Shown: positions 5,355 through 9,231 of the stretch, in pieces | Layout: the number at the start of each line of letters is the position of its first letter | Numbering within the stretch: the first letter of the stretch is position 1 | Origin: Anaerolineaceae bacterium UBA700 | GTDB lineage: Bacteria > Chloroflexota > Anaerolineae > Anaerolineales > Anaerolineaceae | Length of the DNA: 9,231 nt | Assembly (NCBI GenBank): GCA_002298885.1 | Contig: DBMK01000322.1 | Coordinates: 1 to 9,231 of the forward strand | Direction: 5' to 3' | Translations under genes and position numbers: made by a program | Notes under the pieces: generated by a model | Databases searched by the model: none | What the model was told of the DNA's origin: nothing | What the model saw: only the letters and a program-made list of their open reading frames with translations

Positions 5355-6782
5355 ATGGAATCGACTTCACTTAAAAGAATCCTTTCAAACGCCAGGAGCC
5401 TCCTCAGCAAGCTGAACGAAGGAAGAAACGCCCTGATCGTAATGGTCGTCTACCTGGGGCTCACCTCGATATGGGTTTATAACGATACGCAAAACCTGCT
5501 GGCGTTTCTGCTCTTTCTTTCCTCCTTGTTGCTCCTTTATTTCGTGCGGATCGGGAATAAGGCCAAATTAATCATTGGCCTGGTGGCTGCGTTGATCATC
5601 ATTCCGATCCTGGGGTTGCGCTATATATTTTACCTGGAAGTGATGTTCCAGATCTGCGTGTTTGCCTCACTGGCCCTGGGTCTGAACATCGTGGTGGGTT
5701 TTACCGGCTTGCTCAACTTTGGCTACATTGCTTTTTACCTCGTTGGGGCGTATACCTGGGCGTTTTTTGGCTCGCAGCAAATGTACATGCTGAATCAAAT
5801 TCCCGGCTCGCAGCCGATCTCCAACACTTTCTTCCTGCCGGCGGATTCGTTCTACCTGTTCCTCTTTTTGGGCCTGGGGGTGGCGGCGATCATTGGTATT
5901 CTGCTGGGGCTGCCGGTGCTGCGGGTGCGTGGCGACTACCTGGCGATCGTGACCCTGGGCTTCGGCGAAGTGCTGCGGGTGCTGGTAAACAACCTGGATC
6001 ATCCGATCAACCTGACCAACGGACCGCAGGGGATTACGCCCATTCAAAGGCCAACCCTGCCTGGCGGCGTGCTGGACGCGCTGCGCCAGGTTTTGAACCC
6101 GCTGATTGGGCGCAACATTACCCAGGACGAGTTCTACAACCTGTATTTCTACCTGCTTACCCTGCTGGTGATTGTGGTGGTAGTTATCGTGGTGATCCGC
6201 CTGAATGATTCGAAGATTGGCCGGGCCTGGACTGCTATCCGTGAGGATGAGGTTGCGGCAGTGGCCATGGGCATTCCGCTGGTGAAGATGAAGCTGGCGG
6301 CTTTCGCCATCGCAGCATCCTTTGCCGGGGTGATGGGCGTGATCTTCGCCGCCAACCGTACCTTTGTCAGCCCGGAATCGTTCACCTTCCTGCAGTCCAT
6401 CAACGTGCTTACGATGGTGATCCTGGGCGGTATGGGCAGCATCCCGGGTGTGATCGTGGGGGCGGCGGCGGTGACGGTGCTCAACGTGCAGGTGCTGCAG
6501 GGCCTTTCGCTGGGACTGAACGAATTGCGCCAAAGCGGCGGCGTGATCCCGATCATCAACTTCGCCTGGAAGGACCTCTCCACCCAGCTCGATCCGGCCA
6601 AGTACCAGCGCCTGCTGTTCGGCCTGATCCTGATCTTAATGATGATCTACCGCCAGGCCGGTTTGATCCCTGAAAAGCGGCGCAAACGCATGCCGGAAGG
6701 CAGTCAAATCGCCAAAGAACCTGAAAACGGTAATGGTTCTGCCACGGCGACCCCTCAGGAGGCCAGCAATGACGCTTCTTGA
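5355..6782 (+). CDS. livM: Branched-chain amino acid ABC transporter permease LivM
   Basis: This 475-residue second channel subunit carries the LivM signatures ALGLNIVVGFTGLLNFGYIAF (107-127), VRGDYLAIVTLGFGEVLRVL (191-210) with TNGPQGI (221-227), the coupling loop IGRAWTAIREDEVAAVAMGI (288-307) and VILGGMGSIPG (355-365). It ends in IYRQAGLIPEKRRK (431-444) and a polar tail of about 30 residues. Two or three additional hydrophobic helices (about 26-42, 47-64, 71-90) precede the core, as in longer members of the family. An insertion at 140-165 lies outside the membrane helices. AGGAG (5344-5348), lying across the livH stop codon, gives a six-base spacer to this ATG. The last 14 bases overlap livG. 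Confidence 0.95.
   Translation: MESTSLKRILSNARSLLSKLNEGRNALIVMVVYLGLTSIWVYNDTQNLLAFLLFLSSLLLLYFVRIGNKAKLIIGLVAALIIIPILGLRYIFYLEVMFQICVFASLALGLNIVVGFTGLLNFGYIAFYLVGAYTWAFFGSQQMYMLNQIPGSQPISNTFFLPADSFYLFLFLGLGVAAIIGILLGLPVLRVRGDYLAIVTLGFGEVLRVLVNNLDHPINLTNGPQGITPIQRPTLPGGVLDALRQVLNPLIGRNITQDEFYNLYFYLLTLLVIVVVVIVVIRLNDSKIGRAWTAIREDEVAAVAMGIPLVKMKLAAFAIAASFAGVMGVIFAANRTFVSPESFTFLQSINVLTMVILGGMGSIPGVIVGAAAVTVLNVQVLQGLSLGLNELRQSGGVIPIINFAWKDLSTQLDPAKYQRLLFGLILILMMIYRQAGLIPEKRRKRMPEGSQIAKEPENGNGSATATPQEASNDAS
6757..6762 (+). promoter_or_regulatory. Shine-Dalgarno deciding the livG start
   Basis: AGGAGG with a six-base spacer precedes the ATG at 6769. This favours 6769 over the in-frame ATG at 6733, which would add 12 arginine- and proline-rich residues not expected in LivG. 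Confidence 0.75.
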
Positions 6783-7559
6783 GACGAAGGGAGTCACCAA
6801 ACGCTTTGGCGGCCTGGTGGCCGTGCACAGCATGGATTTTGTCGAGGAAGAGGGCAAGATCTACAGCATCATCGGCCCCAATGGAGCCGGCAAGACCACC
6901 TTCTTCAACACCCTGACCGGTATCTATAAGCCGGAAGAGGGCTCGATCCACTTCGATGGCCATTCGCTGGTCGGCCGCCGGCCGGATCAAATCTCCGCCC
7001 TGGCCATCGCACGTACTTTTCAGAATATCCGCCTGTTCGGGACGATGACCGTGGTCGAGAACATCCTGATCGGGATGAACAACCGCCTGCGCCAGAACCC
7101 GTTTGGGACGCTGCTGCATACACACGCATTCCGCGAGGAAGAGGAAAAGGCCTTCCAACGGGTGGTTGAGTTGATGGATTTCGTAGGGCTGAAGGGCGTG
7201 GGCGATGAATTGTCCTCCAGCCTGCCGTACGGCGGGCAGCGCCGGATCGAGATCGCCCGGGCCCTGGCTTCGCAGCCCAAGCTGCTGCTGCTGGACGAGC
7301 CGACCGCCGGCATGAACCCGCACGAGACCGACGAAGCGATTGCGCTCTTCAGGCGGGTGCGCGACGAGCTGGGCATCACCATCCTGTTGATCGAGCACGA
7401 CATGCGCGTGGTGATGGGCATTTCGGAGCGTATCACCGTGATGGACTACGGTGAGAAAATTGCAGAGGGAACGCCGGAGGAGATCCGCTCCAACCCGCGT
7501 GTCATCGAAGCCTACCTGGGCCGCGGCGCAGCGGCCGAGCAACTTGCGGAAGGTGAAGC

Positions 7560-7563
<4 letters not shown>
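6769..7563 (+). CDS. livG: Branched-chain amino acid ABC transporter ATP-binding protein LivG
   Basis: This 264-residue cytoplasmic ATPase drives transport with LivF. Motifs in order: Walker A GPNGAGKTT (36-44, K42), Q-loop Q85 in ARTFQNIRLF (81-90), the ABC signature LPYGGQRRIEIARAL (152-166), Walker B LLLLDEP (172-178, D176 and catalytic E177), and the H-loop H210 in IEHDM. The signature with YGGQ rather than LSGGQ, and the longer segment between Q-loop and signature (about 100-145), are typical of LivG. Starting at MTLLETKGVTKRFGG gives the normal family length. It overlaps the end of livM by 14 bases, and its stop shares ATGA with the livF start, so the subunits are translationally coupled. 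Confidence 0.95.
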
Positions 7564-8269
<706 letters not shown>

Positions 8270-8273
<4 letters not shown>

Positions 8274-9157
8274 GCGCGTCCGAGGCCGGCGGCCGCTCCG
8301 GCGAGGCGCTGGTGCTGGCCGCGGCCGTGCTGTGGGGCACTACCGGCACAGCCCAGGCGCTGGCGCCGGCCGGCGCCCAACCGGCGGCGGTGGGCGCGCT
8401 GCGCCTGTTGATCGGTGGAGCGGCGCTGCTGGCTTTTGCCGCCCTGCGCAAGAAAATACCGGCTCGACCCAAGCTGCCGCTGCGGCGCACCCTGCTGGCG
8501 GCAGTTTTCGTTGCCGTATACCAGTTGTGCTTTTTTGCCGGGGTGTCGCGCACCGGGGTGGCAATGGGCACCATGGCCGGCATCGGCAGCGCACCGGTCT
8601 TCGGCGGGCTGCTGGGGGCGGCCCTGCGCGGCGAAAAGCTGGGACGCACCTGGGTGGGCGCCACAGCCCTGGCCATCGCCGGATGCTGCATGATGGTCAT
8701 CGGCCAGGAGGCCGGCGGGCTGAAGGTGGACCTGCTGGGGGTTGCCCTGGCAGTGGCGGCCGGGCTGTCCTACGCCAGCTTTACCCTGGTCAGCAAGGGT
8801 CTTTTGGAGGGCCAGCCACCGGAAGCAGTGACCGGGGCGGTGTTCAGCCTGGGGGCTGTCTTCCTGCTGCCGGTGCTGTTCACGGGACTGGACCTGCGTT
8901 GGCTGGCGCAGCCCGCCGGGCTGCTGGTGATCCTGCACCTGGGGCTGCTGGCAACCATGGCGTCTTACCTGCTCTTCAGCCGCGGCCTGCAGCAGATAAA
9001 GGTCTCCACCGCCACCACGCTTTCGCTGGCCGAGCCGCTGACTGCCGGGACGCTGGGCGTGGTGGTGCTGGGCGAGCAGCTCAGCCCGGTGACCGTGCTG
9101 GGAATGCTCCTGCTCGTTGCCGGCCTGGCTTTACTGACGAATAAACCCCAGGGTTAA
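8270..9157 (+). CDS. EamA/DMT superfamily transporter, ten-helix
   Basis: This 295-residue membrane protein is built from two EamA repeats of five helices each. Hydrophobic segments lie near 13-31, 37-58, 73-91, 97-118, 125-144, 153-174, 186-205, 216-236, 246-266 and 273-291. Repeat 1 contains LWGTTGTAQALAP (21-33) and ends near GQEAGG (145-150). Repeat 2 ends in the characteristic SLAEPLTAGTLGVVVLGE (252-269) followed by VTVLGMLLLVAGLALL. Family members export amino acids or other small metabolites, or import nucleotide sugars, so the substrate is not readable here. The start codon overlaps the livF stop (ATGA) with no strong SD of its own, so it is probably translated by coupling to livF. 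That placement suggests a function tied to the same amino acid pool. It is the last gene in the operon within the window. Confidence 0.9.
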
Positions 9158-9162
9158 AAAAG

Positions 9163-9187
9163 CCCTACCCCCCTGACCCCCCGCCCC
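9163..9187 (-). other. Minus-strand G-quadruplex motif in C-rich tail
   Basis: The plus strand has C runs at 9163-9165 (3), 9168-9173 (6), 9177-9182 (6) and 9184-9187 (4). Read on the minus strand these are four G runs separated by loops of C, TCA and TA, satisfying the G3+N1-7 pattern. The tract begins five bases after the EamA stop. Confidence 0.45.
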
Positions 9188-9200
9188 AAAATCGGGCGGG
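9180..9200 (+). terminator. Short GC hairpin after the operon, possible terminator
   Basis: CCCGCCC (9180-9186) pairs with GGGCGGG (9194-9200) around a seven-base loop. The following AGGAAATATATTT has only a weak T tract, so this is at best a poor intrinsic terminator. It overlaps the C-rich tract, which could also act on transcription or replication. Confidence 0.35.
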
Positions 9201-9231
9201 AGGAAATATATTTGGGGTTATTGACGCCCGC

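Noticed and set aside
6733..6768. Upstream ATG extension of livG
   Set aside because: It adds an arginine/proline-rich stretch inside the livM tail and lacks an SD, while AGGAGG lies before 6769.
8332..9144. Plus-strand alternative frame of 270 codons within the EamA gene
   Set aside because: The product is dominated by Gly, Arg and Ala with no membrane pattern, whereas the overlapping frame gives a clean ten-helix protein.

Overview
The window looks like a chromosomal stretch from a member of the Chloroflexota, most likely an Anaerolineae-type bacterium. This is inferred from GC-rich genes separated by AT-rich spacers, a lipoprotein-anchored solute-binding protein with an Ala/Pro/Thr-rich linker after the lipid cysteine, and the C-rich intergenic tract at the right end. 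No database search was possible. I see no tRNA, rRNA, insertion sequence, CRISPR array or phage gene.

Left part (1-2414): about 230 bases of non-coding sequence with a possible extended -10 promoter, then three plus-strand genes. They encode a CDP-alcohol phosphatidyltransferase (membrane phospholipid synthesis, possibly inositol-phosphate lipids), an ATP-grasp ligase related to D-Ala-D-Ala ligases but lacking several of their specificity residues, and a GNAT N-acetyltransferase. The ligase and acetyltransferase reading frames overlap by 74 bases. The shared direction and tight spacing suggest one transcript. The ligase/acetyltransferase pair could build and cap a small amide-linked compound, but that is inference.

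Middle (2415-2789): a 375-base spacer with a plausible promoter near 2466-2493, a long 5' leader of about 290 bases, a 10-bp palindrome, and two competing start regions for the next gene. One is a 51-codon open frame whose stop codon lies in the Shine-Dalgarno of the next gene.

Right part (2790-9157): a complete branched-chain (hydrophobic) amino acid ABC importer of the LIV/HAAT family in the order livK-livH-livM-livG-livF: lipoprotein binding protein, two permeases and two ATPases. A ten-helix EamA/DMT-family transporter follows, joined to livF by an ATGA stop/start overlap. A strong 14-17 bp stem-loop separates livK from livH and probably keeps livK mRNA more abundant than the downstream genes. 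From livH onward the genes are tightly coupled: an SD on the stop codon, a 14-base overlap, then two 4-base overlaps. The binding protein captures an amino acid outside the membrane, LivHM form the channel and LivGF power it. The EamA protein may export a related metabolite. The window ends in a C-rich tract (G-quadruplex motif on the minus strand) with a short GC hairpin.

Overall this is mostly a recognisable transport operon. The least ordinary parts are the livK leader, the livK-livH stem-loop, the coupled exporter and the atypical ligase/acetyltransferase pair.
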